DNA of 64,000 nucleotides, taken from NCBI RefSeq assembly GCF_964340395.1, contig NC_135555.1, positions 10,413,931 through 10,477,930 of the forward strand, read 5' to 3'. The stretch is from Glandiceps talaboti. Its lineage: Eukaryota > Hemichordata > Enteropneusta > Spengelidae. The position numbers and the translations under genes were made by a program. The notes beneath the pieces are model-generated. The model was not told the origin of the DNA, ran no database searches, and saw only the letters and a list, made by a program, of their open reading frames with translations. Shown in pieces: positions 27,633 to 61,406 of the stretch. How positions within the stretch are numbered: the first letter of the stretch is position 1; each line of letters begins with the position of its first letter.

Positions 27633-28046
27633 TGTCAGTTTTGTCACTGGAGAAGTTGGTGGTGTGTTATATTGTTATGTTAAAGTAGAACGTGCCTCAC
27701 AAATGTATGCTTTCAACTTTTTCTGCTACTTTGTTCAAGAAAACGCCAATCTGATTGAAATCTGATGTGGTGAATACAGCTTAATTTCTTTATTTACGCG
27801 ATCACTCCTGGAACAAATGAAACGAAAACACGACAATAAACAAAGGAAATTGAGGTAAATAAAGAAATTGAGCCGTATTCACCACATCAGATTTTAATCA
27901 GATTGAGAAAACTCAAACCCATTCTTGGATCTAATTGTCAGTTTTGTCAGTGGAGAAGTTGGTGGCATGTTACATTGTTATGTTGAAGTAGATCACGCCT
28001 CATAATAAACACTTTCAACTTTTTCTGTTACTTTTGTCAAGAAAAC
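27633..28046. repeat. Local duplication; one copy interrupted by a MITE
   Basis: About 112 bp starting TGTCAGTTTTGTCA at 27633-27744 recurs at 27936-28046 with scattered substitutions. The sequence after the MITE (AGAAAACTCAAACCCATTCT) continues the first copy, matching GAAAACTTTAACCCATTCT after the second. The second copy therefore shows the pre-insertion state of the MITE site. Confidence 0.8.
27747..27905. mobile_element. MITE, family A (CAATCTGATT ends), about 159 bp
   Basis: Terminal inverted repeats of more than 50 bp begin CAATCTGATTGAAATCTG and end CAGATTTTAATCAGATTG. The interior of about 50 bp is non-coding. It is flanked by AGAAAAC on both sides, present once in the empty-site copy at 28040, which suggests a target duplication of about 8 bp (hAT-like). 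Related elements lie at 28969-29106 and 51285-51423. Confidence 0.8.
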
Positions 28047-28710
28047 TTTAACCCATTCTCAGTGCAAATCAAGGAGAAAAAGGAGGGGTCACCATACAAA
28101 CTTTTAAAATAGAGGTCAAAATGATATCAGTCAATTTAAAATCCAATATGGCCGCCGGCTGTATTAATGCTGGGGAAAATAAAGGATAGTTGATTGCCTT
28201 GAAAATGAAACAGTGAACCTCCAAATATCTTTAAATATTTCAAAAGGGCTAGGAACAAGCTTTCATATGAAGAAGTTGGAGAGGTTTTAAGAACTTTTTC
28301 AGGGAAATGGTCTACCAGGGTGCATTCTATGGGGGGTGGGGAGGCGTTGTTGTACTTCTGACTAGTTTGTCAGTTAGAATAAGTGATCAATAAGCATGAC
28401 AGATTCTTTTAATTTGCACTTGTGTGTGTGTGTTTCTGCTGTACATTCATTTGTTTCACTTCTACAGCCCCAAAAAACCACAATCATACAAATACCCAGA
28501 GTACACCACACTTGTAACCGCATGTCATGATTTTCCATCATACAAAAGGTAGTATGTTATTAAGTTAAATGTATTGTCGCCATGGTAACTAAAAACTTAT
28601 AAACTCGGTGAAGGGCCACCTATGTCACTTTATTCTACTAGCAAACTTAGTACATGAAAACAACGTCAGGGTAGGTCAGTCAGACCTTGCGAATCACATT
28701 TTCTTTCAGT

Positions 28711-28770
28711 TGTCACTTGAGGGCGTCCTTTACCTACATGCCACTTGAGGGCATCCTTTACCTACATGCC
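28711..28770. repeat. Two-unit 29-bp repeat with CTTGAGGGC cores
   Basis: GTCACTTGAGGGCGTCC and GCCACTTGAGGGCATCC lie in two adjacent units, each followed by TTTACCTACATG. Each core resembles the CTCF consensus CCASYAGRKGGC by eye. Confidence 0.7.
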
Positions 28771-28968
28771 ACTGGCAAGGCAGTTATGGTTTTATCAAGA
28801 ATATAGAGCAATCTCGTACTCCTGGAGTATTTCATACTGTAGCTCACCTTATATCTCTTGTCTGGATACAACCAATGTGTGTGTGTGTGTGTGTGTACTT
28901 GAAATTGTTATCATATGTACAGATGATAGAATAACAATTTTATGGTGAGGTAGTGTGAGGATGGGGGG

Positions 28969-29106
28969 CAATCTAAAATCTGATGTGGTGAAAGCGGCTA
29001 GATGCCTATATTTAGCTCTACTTCCATCATTTTGCGGAAATATGATGGAAATAGAGCTAAATAGAGGCATCTAACTGCTTTCACAACATCAGATTGTAAT
29101 CAGATT
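28969..29106. mobile_element. MITE, family A, second copy
   Basis: The left end CAATCTAAAATCTGATGTGG and the right end ACATCAGATTGTAATCAGAT are inverted. The arms continue almost to the centre (GCCTATATTTAGCTCTA against its complement). AGGATGGGG occurs just outside both ends and is a good candidate 8-9 bp target-site duplication. Confidence 0.8.
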
Positions 29107-29505
29107 AAGGATGGGGTTGAACCACCATGACTAAGTTTGGCAACAGAACTTGAATTTTTATAGCTCTTTCATAAAAACACAAAGCTTGACATACCCTCAT
29201 CCACTTTTACTAACACTGTTTTATTTCAAGCCCGACAATCTACATTCCTGCACTTCTGTTTGTCAGATAGCTGAAATTGAAAACCCTAGTAACAGTAACT
29301 GTACTTTGTTTATGTTGATGTACTTGTTGTGGTATGTGAGGTCACCAAATGATCAATCCATAGTACTATCTCCAATTGTTAAAAAGCTGCACTAGCTGTA
29401 ATCAATCAGACAGCCAACAATATATTGACTGAAAAATTGTTAAAATCCCAATAATGAGAAATAGTACATGTCAATTGAGGTCTGTTTTATCTACAAATAG
29501 CATAG

Positions 29506-29738
29506 TACAATGAGTAACACTGAAGTAAAACACTTTCTCTATGTGCTACATTCATTTATAGCACTCACATCAAGTGTAAAAGTATACGGTTTCAATTGGT
29601 TTATTAACAAGCCCAGCATGTGGCCTTTCTAATGTGGTCAATTAGTAAATGAAACAGTATACTTTCACACTTGATATGGACGATATAAATGATTATGGTA
29701 CATACAAAAAATGCTTTACTTTGGTGTTATGGGTTGTA
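29506..29738. mobile_element. MITE, family B (TA-flanked, CAATGAGTAACAC ends), first copy
   Basis: The element is almost wholly palindromic, with arms of about 100 bp around a short loop. The left end is TA-CAATGAGTAACACTGAAG. The right end, reverse complemented, is TA-CAACCCATAACACCAAAG. The copy at 49275-49502 is highly similar throughout and also TA-flanked. This fits a TA-target MITE (Tc1/mariner-like). Confidence 0.8.
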
Positions 29739-30524
29739 ATATGATGAAATCATGATTTGTTGGGGGTGCTTAGATTGGATTGGACAGTTATACAAATATG
29801 TTTACCCACGGGTGATTCAATACTGTTCATAGTGTATGATAATATGACTAAGTCATGCTATCTAACAACAGTTTCAAATAATGTTTCATTTGTGGCTAGT
29901 GTAGATAGCTTTATCATATGATTGAATAGTCTAGACTGTTTAATTGTACATACATCAAATCAGTGTACATGTACTGTCACTAAGTACTTGTAGACTGGTA
30001 GTTATACTTTCTACGAAAGTTTTCAGAAATTTTTCCAATGAGTAAAATAACAAAGACAACAACACGGCTACAGCAACTGAGGCTTTACAAATACAAAGGG
30101 TAGGGGCTTAATACATTATTGAACCAATTTCTGCAGTTGTTCACTTCAATGTTTTTTTTATACAATATGTAATATTATACCATGCATGAGGCAGGTTCAA
30201 CACAAAATATGGAATACATATTCTGGTCATTCTGCGTCACGACAATGCGCGTCTATGCCACGACAACACATGTCTACATCACTGGTTCTGCTGTGTTTGA
30301 CATATGAGTCAAAACGCTCAAAATTGCCATTACTTTCCTCGATTTTTTTGCTGGTGATGGTACAATTATAGTCCCTATATTTTGCTTCATTCAGCCAGAA
30401 AATACTTGTGTCCTAAAGGGTTATCATCACTCGGCTTAGCAACTCGTAGTGACAAGGGCCCCTTAGGTCACTCATATTTTCCTTGGCTGAACGAAGACAA
30501 ATATTGGGGAGTGACATCTAAATA

Positions 30525-31970
30525 TTATACTTCAATATTAGAATATGACTTCCGTGCTTTGGCATTCACTCTGGATAACAGTGATCCTAGTTGTTTTCCG
30601 GGACCAATTTCAAAGCTATGTGGGAAAGCCAGTCCTTGCTCTCTCTCATAGATGTAATGCATAGTTTGTTCCCACATTACCGGTTTAGCTATTTGTTCCG
30701 TCAATAGTTTTAATATTGAGTGCTGGTTTCTGTATGGTTTTCCACTCACATTAGCATGTACCTGTATAGCAGGTTTATCGAATGTAATGTTCATGGCAGC
30801 TTTGCTGAAGGCTGGCTGGGCTGGCTGCATCAGAGATGTATGGAATGCTCCACTAACGGGAAGACGTTTCACATTCCGAAGGTAGAATTCCTTGGCATTG
30901 TCTGAAATAAACTGAAGTGCCTGCAATGGAAAATAAACGTGATATGTTATTTATTGTTGCCAATAGTTTCAATTCAGTTTTCTAAGATATAGATGCAAAT
31001 GTTGTAAAACTATTAAGCCGCTTTGCTCCAATGGTTAAACATGTCCCTATGCTACAGTACGCAACAATTGCTGCCAAAACTTCTGGTCCAAAAGGCTGCT
31101 TTGAAACACAGCACTCCTTGTGGCCAAATTAGATAATCTTTTGTTTTTCTGATAACTGGAATATGAGAACAATAGCAACAACAGCAAAAAGAACAATGAC
31201 TAAGCAGGAGAATCCATATACATGTAATCTGTGATAAAATATCTTTGAAAACATCCTGACACCTACCTCGATATTTCCAGCAATGACTCTACCATCTGGG
31301 AACAAGTAGTTTGCAATATTACAGACAGGTTTGGACATTCCAACAACTTTCTCACAGTAATGCTTAGCTTCAGCACACACAAACTTAAACCTGGTTTGAG
31401 GTCTTCCCATCACTGATATCATCCCACTAGGAACTGCCTCTGAGGCTCTCTGCATTGCTTCTGCCCTCACTTTCACCAGTCTCAGAGCTGTGATGTCATT
31501 AAAAAAAATTGAAAGTTATGAAATATAAAATTGAGACAACTGTAACTGTTAAGATGTTGTATTTCAGTTTTGAATGATACTTGTTTATCTTGGTATATTT
31601 GCTGAAATATATGATTATTGGAATAGAAAGTGGTCAAAGGATTCCTGTCTTAGTATGTTATTCTAACTTGAAGTAAACAACTGCATTCCACAGTACACAC
31701 TCAAGCAAGTGTTGACAATCTCAGTTGAACCAACATTTTCAAAATAACAATATGACATCAAAGAGCACAGCAGATTGGATGATTTTAGCCAATAGCATTG
31801 CAACTTACTTATTGAAAATCACAACTGAAATTGGGGAGTAATTGCATGGTACAGACAATGGCCGGACTAAAAAAACTTGCAGAAGTTGTCAGTCAGAGCA
31901 CATCTGTAGTTACATTGGTCAATTCTTGTAGGGGTACATTCACATATTCATTCCTGAGGGGCAAGTGGTG

Positions 31971-32021
<51 letters not shown>

Positions 32022-33231
32022 TACATACATACATAACATACAAATGTATCTTACCGTCTTCAAATTTGATGACTCCAGCAAAGACTAAAGCAGCAAACTC
32101 TCCAACACTAAAACCTGCTGCAGCGGCACAGTTCTCTATCGCCTAGAATCACAAGTGAAATATATGTTAAGTGTCAGTCAACACTATAAAGATAGTGTCT
32201 ATTGACAAATGCTTGTCAATGACCAATTTTAACCACACTATGTCTATCAACAAGACAATATTGCTCTTGACAAGCAGGACACTTTTATAAAGTTTGACTA
32301 TTCCTGAAGTTTGTTTGATGACAGTGTAATTTTATCACAAAACTCACACATTGATATGTGAGGTCCCCCTTTGAACAGGAATATGAATAACTCCACTCAT
32401 GAAATATAAAAGTGTCATGATTAAATCGTGGAGATATACTCCCCTCATATACCTCCATGATAAAATTAAATTTAATATTTAATTGTTTCCGTGCCCAGAC
32501 TTTCAGAAATGTCTAGAAAATTGTTCAAATTCTTCATGAATTCAATAATATAATAAAATACAGCATGTTACTTCTTCAATTCTACCTACCCAGGGATTAT
32601 CATGTTGTAATTTTTGAAGCCCAGCCATTGATGTTACAAACACAGCAGGCTGGCAGTGTATAGTTTTATCCAATTCTTCCTTCGGTCCCTCTAAGCACAA
32701 TTTAAGAATATCATATCCTAAGATTTCAGAGGAAGCCTGGTAAATTTCTTTTACATTTGGGTATCCGAGAAGTTTGTCTCCCATTCCAACGAACTGTGCT
32801 CCCTGGCCTGGAAACAACACGATGCTCTTTTCTGACGGGTCGATCACAGGTCTGTCTCGTTTCTCGATAGTTTGTAAAACGGGACCGGATTTATCGGTGA
32901 ATAACTCTGAAGGCAGCTTCTCAAAGTCTATTTCCTCTGAACTCTCTTTCTCAGTTTGAGCAGAATCAAGCAGTGACTTGATGTTACCATGAGTTTTGTC
33001 GGACAGCTGATCATCAACTTCATGAAGCTCCAGGGTCGCCTTCGCATCCTGTCCTGCGGAGTCAGAATCTGATTTCGAACACATGTATCGGGCGGCACGG
33101 GTTGTTTCCGTGTCTACAGAAACCTTCCTATTGGTAAATACATGACTGTAATTCGAACATATCCTGAAACATCGCGAAAACGTCCTAAAATCAACCGAAC
33201 TCCATGCACATCTTTTCAAAATCGCTGCCAT
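30525..33231 (-). CDS. MCAT: Mitochondrial malonyl-CoA:ACP transacylase (MCAT)
   Basis: Four exons on the - strand join in frame: 32590-33231, 32055-32142, 31267-31487 and 30525-30920 (stop TAA). They encode 448 residues. The enzyme moves malonyl from CoA to the mitochondrial acyl carrier protein in type II fatty-acid synthesis, which supplies octanoate for lipoate. Visible motifs are FPGQGAQ (residues 140-146), the nucleophile elbow GFSVGE with Ser226 (the family more often has GHSxGE; GFSVGE is also the animal MCAT form), Arg251 in VKVRAEAM for the malonyl carboxylate, and catalytic His344 in SGAFHTSLM. The N-terminus (MAAILKRCAW..FRTFSRCFR) is Arg-rich and fits a mitochondrial presequence. 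An acidic, variable linker of about 85 residues follows before the domain, which makes the protein longer than vertebrate MCAT. The start is the first in-frame ATG of this exon. It is convergent with TENT4 and in the same orientation as GPI. Confidence 0.96.
31971..32034. repeat. (ACA)n and (CATA)n microsatellite in MCAT intron 2
   Basis: About 17 ACA units are followed by CATA units. The tract starts some 20 bp after the donor of MCAT exon 2 (in transcript direction). Confidence 0.95.
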
Positions 33232-33238
33232 GTTGCGT

Positions 33239-33251
33239 TGACCTTTAACCT
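33239..33251 (-). promoter_or_regulatory. DR1-type nuclear-receptor motif just upstream of the MCAT start
   Basis: On the - strand the site reads AGGTTAAAGGTCA, two RGKTCA-like half-sites separated by one base, close to HNF4/RXR-type DR1 consensus. It lies 8 bp upstream of the ATG, so it may be in the 5'UTR or core promoter. The call is by motif only. Confidence 0.35.
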
Positions 33252-33263
33252 ATACGCCCTCAA

Positions 33264-33319
33264 TTACAGACTTATGACCTCCCTTTGTTTTTACAGACTT
33301 GTGACCTCCCTTTGTTTTT
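33264..33319. repeat. 27-bp tandem pair in the MCAT promoter
   Basis: TTACAGACTT(A/G)TGACCTCCC followed by TTTGTTT occurs twice with a 27-bp period. Each copy has a TGACCT half-site. Confidence 0.8.
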
Positions 33320-33489
33320 AATCACTTAGCTGATCGATATGTATAAAGTTTTGAATTACTGCATTCACATAGGAGATCATTTTGCTACAAAAATTGTACA
33401 TAATGACAATTACAGTGATTAAAATCACCAGGAATAAAAATTACGAAGCAAAATTTTTTATAGGTGCCAACAAGTAATGTCAGAAATAA

Positions 33490-33885
33490 TTGCGTAGCGC
33501 CCTCAATAGTTAAATATTTAAAAATAACTTTATAATAGCGCCCTCTGTAGTTTGAAATGCTAGAAAGTGAATGTGAAATTGCACTCACGAAATTTAAATA
33601 TCAAGAAATGATTTTGAAATAGCGCCCTCAGTAGCTTGAAGTGTCAGAAAAGTAATTTTGAAATAATGTTCTAAGTGGCTTGAAATGTCAGAAAGTAATT
33701 TCAAAATAGCTCTCTGAGTAATTTTAAATGTCAGGAATTACCCTCATCAGTTTGAAATGTCAGGAAACGATTTTCAAATAGCACCCTCAGTAGTTTGAAT
33801 GTCAGAAAATGATTTTGAAATAGCGCCCTCAGCAGTTTGAATGTCAGAATATGGCATTGAAATAGCGCCCTCAGTAGTTTGGATG
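33490..33885. repeat. 42-bp minisatellite with GCGCCCTC cores, upstream of MCAT
   Basis: About ten units start near 33495, 33536, 33578, 33620, 33662, 33705, 33737, 33779, 33821 and 33863. The best units read TAGCGCCCTCAGTAGTTTGA, then ATGTCAGAAA and GATTTTGAAA. Central units are more diverged. The array begins about 260 bp upstream of the MCAT start codon. Confidence 0.85.
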
Positions 33886-35824
33886 TTAGTCAATGGAATA
33901 GGGGAGAGACACACATACAATAATACAGATATCTGTCCAAACTAATTTAGACCTTTTAAGTTCAAAGAGCTGTAAATTGAACTGTTTTTGATAGAAGCCT
34001 ACTGACCACACCCCCCCCCCCCCCCACCAACCAATAAATTCACAAATCTTTTGACAAACTGTTTATCAAAGTGAACATTTGGACACCCAGCCATTTCATC
34101 AATGACCAAAAGGCAAAGTTCAGTTAGTTACATTTTTTGTATAAAGGATTTAACTGTTTCTAGTAATGGCTGAATGTAATTTTCATGAGGGTAAAAATTT
34201 TTGAAAAATTGTGAAAAAGCAACAGATACTGCGGCATTAAGGACTGCAATACATTTGACTGACTAATGAAATAAAGGAGACATGAACAGGTGTAAATAGT
34301 GGTACACATTTATTACATTCACCAGGCACTGTGTAATGAATGGTTGAGTTTTTACACAGTATTAAACATACAGTTCACTTTCTGTAATGGCAATATTTTG
34401 AGCACATCTCGATTATGTTACTTATCATAGCTAAAAAAATGGCAACTTTAAAAAAAATTCAATTAACTCTGTGGCAACACTTCAACCAGATGAGAATGGA
34501 AACTAAGAAATAAATAAATAAATTGACCAGTGAAATGATTTATTGTGCATAGAGTAACAAGTAGTAGGATTGGTGTTTTCCTCTTCTGAAACACTATCTA
34601 CCATGATATCATCATTATCATTAGATACCCTAATGGAAAAAGCTGTTGGGAATACTTTAACTTTGAATCTCCCCCTTCTGTTGAAATTGATTCATTTTGT
34701 AGTACTGTGGTTCATCCTGTAACATTACTATCACTTGCCATGCTGCACCAATGTTAGATGTCAATTTGTACATGTCAGAAAGTGATGAATTGTCAACATT
34801 ACCCTTCATATTGACAAAGAGAAAAACCTGACAGAGTTCCTCTAATTCATTGCAATGCATAACCATTAATGTTTATAAACATACAACTCATTATTTTTAT
34901 CAACCATGCACAATTCTAATTATCAGAAAGACAAAAGAGATTGTATAGTTTGGCCACTAGGAGTGCTGTTCAGAAACATATTTTTGACAGCTTGTGAGGA
35001 CCACACTAATGGAGTACTGCCATCTCCTTCACAAACCATCAATTCCTACCATTTCAAGGTGACAGTTGAGGATATAGTCTCCCAGGCCAAATACTAGAAG
35101 ACTGGCGTTTCTCATTTTAGATGAGGCAAATAATTTTACCATAGAAACCCCCGAGAGTCGTTTTGTTGAGTGCTCCACATCCTAGCATATGATTTGTATT
35201 GACAATCAAAACTTTAGCCCTCATTTTTCTAAGAATACACATTTTATTTTATTTTGTTCTTTTGAAAAATGGCTACTCAGTGGTGATCAGACAATGATGT
35301 ATCAGACATAAACAGTCACCTATCAGTAATCTTGGTTAAATATATGAAATACAGTCAGAACAAATACTGTTAAGAGTTTGACAGGGTGTTTTAAAACTAC
35401 ACAAAAAATCTGATCACACTATGATCAAAATGTACTCAAAAAATAATCCACCACTTCTTACTGAGTGCATTTCAAACACCGATTCTTAATTCAGTGTGTT
35501 ATTAAAGTAACAGAACTATTTTTTAGTAGATTATATTTGAAATCCGATGCACATTATATACAATAGCTTGAAAGATTTCAACACCACTATGCCCAATCCA
35601 GATGGGTTTCTGAACTCCAAATATATAAACTATTTATCCACTCATTATATTGTACTCATTTGATTATCTATCATTTTCTGTGTAAATCATTAAAAAAAAC
35701 CCACATTATTCAATCCATGCACAAATCAGTCTATCACTATATTTTGCAAAAATCTGATTATTTCTGGATGTTTCAAATTTCTCTAGACATAAAAACAGAC
35801 CCCTAAGGCAGCTAAAGTAAATGT

Positions 35825-35830
35825 TTTATT
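35825..35830 (-). terminator. Candidate proximal poly(A) signal of GPI
   Basis: A - strand AATAAA lies about 100 bp after the GPI stop codon. Other candidates lie further on, so the used site is uncertain. Confidence 0.3.
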
Positions 35831-35931
35831 TGTGGAAGCAGGTATTTTTTCTGGTATACGTTCTACTATTTGCAAATGTTTTATTTCAGATTTTTATCCT
35901 TGAACTTGACAGTGGTTCAGATTTTACTGAG

Positions 35932-58216
<22,285 letters not shown>

Positions 58217-59629
58217 TTTCAACGAAAGACAGAAATCCACGAAGATTATAAAGATATTACAGTTGCAGGTTCTGGGGTCTGGGCAAGCTTGCGAATGCCA
58301 GTGGAGTAGTACGTCTAGTCGGCAAGTAGTCTGTGTGGCGGTGACCTTCAAATGACCCCTAACATTCCATTATGCGCAGGGTCATAGGGTAATGTCGAGA
58401 ATGTATACGAAACATCAAGCCTTGGTAGTTTTTCTCCTCAAAAGAGTTAAACATTATTTGTGTCAAGAGTAATTTTATTGCATTCAGATCGTGATAGTAC
58501 ATGAATAACGAATGATTGATAGGCATTTAAATGATTCATTTACTTTGAAAAACAAAGTTATAGTGCTTATCCCCTAAAATATATAGTTGAATCCATAACC
58601 ATATATAGCTATAGTATGCCAAAAACGAAGTTTAACCTCTGGTAAATTGCTTCCGGAGTTGAAAGTTTCGTGGAGGTAGGTGTGAATAGTGTACACGACA
58701 CAGTTAACAGTTTCCAACTGACAATATAGCGTAAATATAGCCACAATACGTCATAGGGCATCACCTTTTGGAGTTAACGCGCTCGTAAGTTGTGGGTCGT
58801 TTGTCTATTTCGTGGTTTTGTGACTCCGTGTAAACGTCTTACTTCTAACGTTGTCGTAGTTCCAAAGGCTTGACGCATCTCAGTGGACACTGCGACTAGT
58901 CTAGTAGTATGGTATGTTATCTCGTCTGCTCGAGTTCCACTCGCATCATACGCGTCTCACATCTGAATCCAGTCGTCCGCAAATTTATATAATTGACTAG
59001 TGCAAGAAATCCATGTAGTACCCAAAGTCGTTTCACGTTTTGGCTCTGTGACTGGATTTGAACACTTCGGAGTTTTGTCAATTTAGAATTACAGAGCCAA
59101 ATTAGAAAGTTCCACTATTGACATAACGTAATTATTAACGCTATGCTGTGATCCTGCATAAGATATTATGACGTCGGAGCATTATTGCGGTCAGAGTTGT
59201 ATTGTTTTATTTTTGTTTACTTCTCGATGGGCACTGTAAACAACTTTAATTAATCACATATTAATATTATTATTGTTATGTACGTATATATATATTTAAC
59301 AAAATTGAAATTTATTGCGAAAAATGTAAAGTTGCCTTTGCTGTCTGCAGATACCTGTTCTAAACATACTTTCAATCAATGTTGATATCTCCACAGCCAT
59401 CAAGTGTACAGTTGTTTTCCTTGGGAGACCCACAATGAGCCAATTTGCTGGGGTCTAATGATAGTGAGTATGTCCTCTGGGAGTTTGTCTGCAAGTGCTA
59501 ATGGTGGAGATAATGCCGTTGGTATATAACACACTGATCCGCTTTTATGTACTTAGTAGTCCATGAATGATGGCCTAGTGCTACAAACGACACGGTCAGA
59601 ACTAAGGGAGCAGAACTGAGAAATTTACA
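58217..59629. promoter_or_regulatory. CpG-rich divergent promoter region between GPI and the + strand gene
   Basis: The interval separates the GPI start (- strand) from the start codon at 59630 (+ strand). About 58730-58990 has by far the densest CpG content of the window (for example AACGCGCTCG, ATACGCGTCTC). An ETS-type GCTTCCGGAG lies at 58649-58658. A possible 5'UTR acceptor for the + gene (ATATCTCCACAG) ends at 59397. Transcription starts are not mapped. Confidence 0.5.
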
Positions 59630-60010
59630 ATGGCTGGTTTGAAGAAACAATTTTTTTCCTCAAAACAGTCTAAACACGAACCTTCAGAGCACCAGAGTCG
59701 CTCAATGTTCCATACAAGTATGCCAGATACTTTCAAGTCACAGCTAGAAGGAGTGCAACACTACAGTACCACGTATTTAGATGCTTTAGATCTCCTATGC
59801 AGCTCAGCTGCCAAGTTAGCTGAGACATTTGTCGGTGCCCTACGCGATACACCATTCTGGGAGGCATCAGTGCAACTACAACAAATATCACATGATATAA
59901 GTTCAGCAACAAAGTCTGTCAGCTTACAAGTCAGGGAAGATGCGGTTGCCCTGGTAACTTCCATGATCAAAGATGGAGAAAATCCAACAAGAAATGATGA
60001 GAATGTTCAG
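59630..60010 (+). CDS. First coding exon of an unrecognised, probably helical protein (partial)
   Basis: Starting at ATG 59630 (context ACAATGG), 127 codons run to a clear donor, CAG|GTAAGT, in phase 0. The first 25 residues are polar and basic (MAGLKKQFFSSKQSK). Residues of about 30-115 look like amphipathic helices (LDALDLLCSSAAKLAETF, ASVQLQQISHDISSATKSV) with no transmembrane segment. The style is that of an N-terminal helical bundle such as a BAR/IMD-type domain, but I do not recognise the family, and this is only a suggestion. Further exons should lie downstream; I found none that join in phase before the window ends. It is arranged head-to-head with GPI. Confidence 0.6.
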
Positions 60011-61186
60011 GTAAGTGAAAATGAAGTCTTCAACAGAAGGAACTTCCTACTTGATCTTGTCAAATGGGAATGAACTATTAGACTCGCTAACAATTCCAAA
60101 CTTATCCCAATGCCTGAAATATGCAACAACATTTGAGAATGGAATTTGTTTTTTAAAAAAAGGTAAAACCATCTTGATTTGAATTCAAACATTCAAACAG
60201 TAAGAAACTTTTTGTATAACTGATACCCAAGACTGGCAAAGCTCCTTCGTCTATTTGTAAGACTTAATTCTTCTGGAACGTAGGGTTATTTAACTTTCTG
60301 TTGACTAGCATCATCAAAAATATATATATTCTATGTCAAATAATGAACAGAAAGAGTGAATACAATGATGTAAAATTGAAATTTGGAAACTGAGGTTTCG
60401 TGAACATCATCTCATGTATTTGTTGTATATTTTGTATGTATGACATTTTTGGCATATAGCGAATTTTTGAAGTACATGTACATGGAAGATTGTAGATTTA
60501 AATAAAGGAGGTCCAAATTTTATACCAGCAATTTTAAAGGGATATAAAGTAGGTAAAATCTACCCGAGTTCCCCATTCAGTGAGTCACTTTTCCAGGGCT
60601 CCCAATACAATGATATACAGTACAGTTTGTGAGAATTATTGACAGACTATGCCTGGTTTTCTTGATTTTCTCCTTTGTACATTCTTGCAAGCCAGACCAC
60701 ATATTTCTGTTGAAGCAATGAAATATGAATATATATATCTCTTGGTGGGTAGAATTCGGACAGAGCCATAATGCCTGTGGTTTACGATGTTGTATTTCTA
60801 TTACTGGGGTTAACACTGCAGTACACAAGTCTTTGTTAAAGAACTGAAAGTAGCAAAGTAAAATACTTTAAAATGCTGAAAGTAAGTTGTTGTTTTTGCT
60901 GACCTTTGGCTCTTTTTTTACATCTCTGCAGTTATGTTGTGGAAGGAGATTGTAAAATTGATTTAGACAGTGGTCAGATCCTGTCTGATAAACGACTTGA
61001 CCTTACTTGACATCCACGTCAAAGTGTTCAAATGTAAACAGTATTTAGTGGATGACTTCACATATAAAGGCATGAAACAGAAGATAAGACCTTTTTTTAT
61101 TGATTGCTATACAGACCTAAGTCCAGGTTTTGTCATTTTTAACCTGATAAGAAAATTGTACAAAGTACTGATAACAGCAGTGCTAG

Positions 61187-61406
<220 letters not shown>

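Larger units (their letters stand above)
28047..30524. other. Intergenic region between convergent TENT4 and MCAT
   Basis: No gene recognised. It contains the 29-bp repeat pair, the second family A MITE and one family B MITE, and presumably the 3'UTR of MCAT at its right side. No clear AATAAA on the - strand was found close to the MCAT stop, so the end of that transcript is not placed. Confidence 0.5.
33232..35931. other. MCAT 5' flank and GPI 3' flank
   Basis: No further coding exon recognised. The MCAT-proximal part carries a 27-bp pair and a 42-bp minisatellite, then a poly-C tract of about 15 bases (34011-34025). The GPI-proximal part should contain the GPI 3'UTR, with several - strand AATAAA hexamers (about 35825, 34539, 34309), of which I cannot choose the used one. 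Confidence 0.5.

Noticed and set aside
60931-61010. Possible second exon of the 59630 gene after CATCTCTGCAG
   Set aside because: In the phase needed (phase 0) it stops after seven codons.
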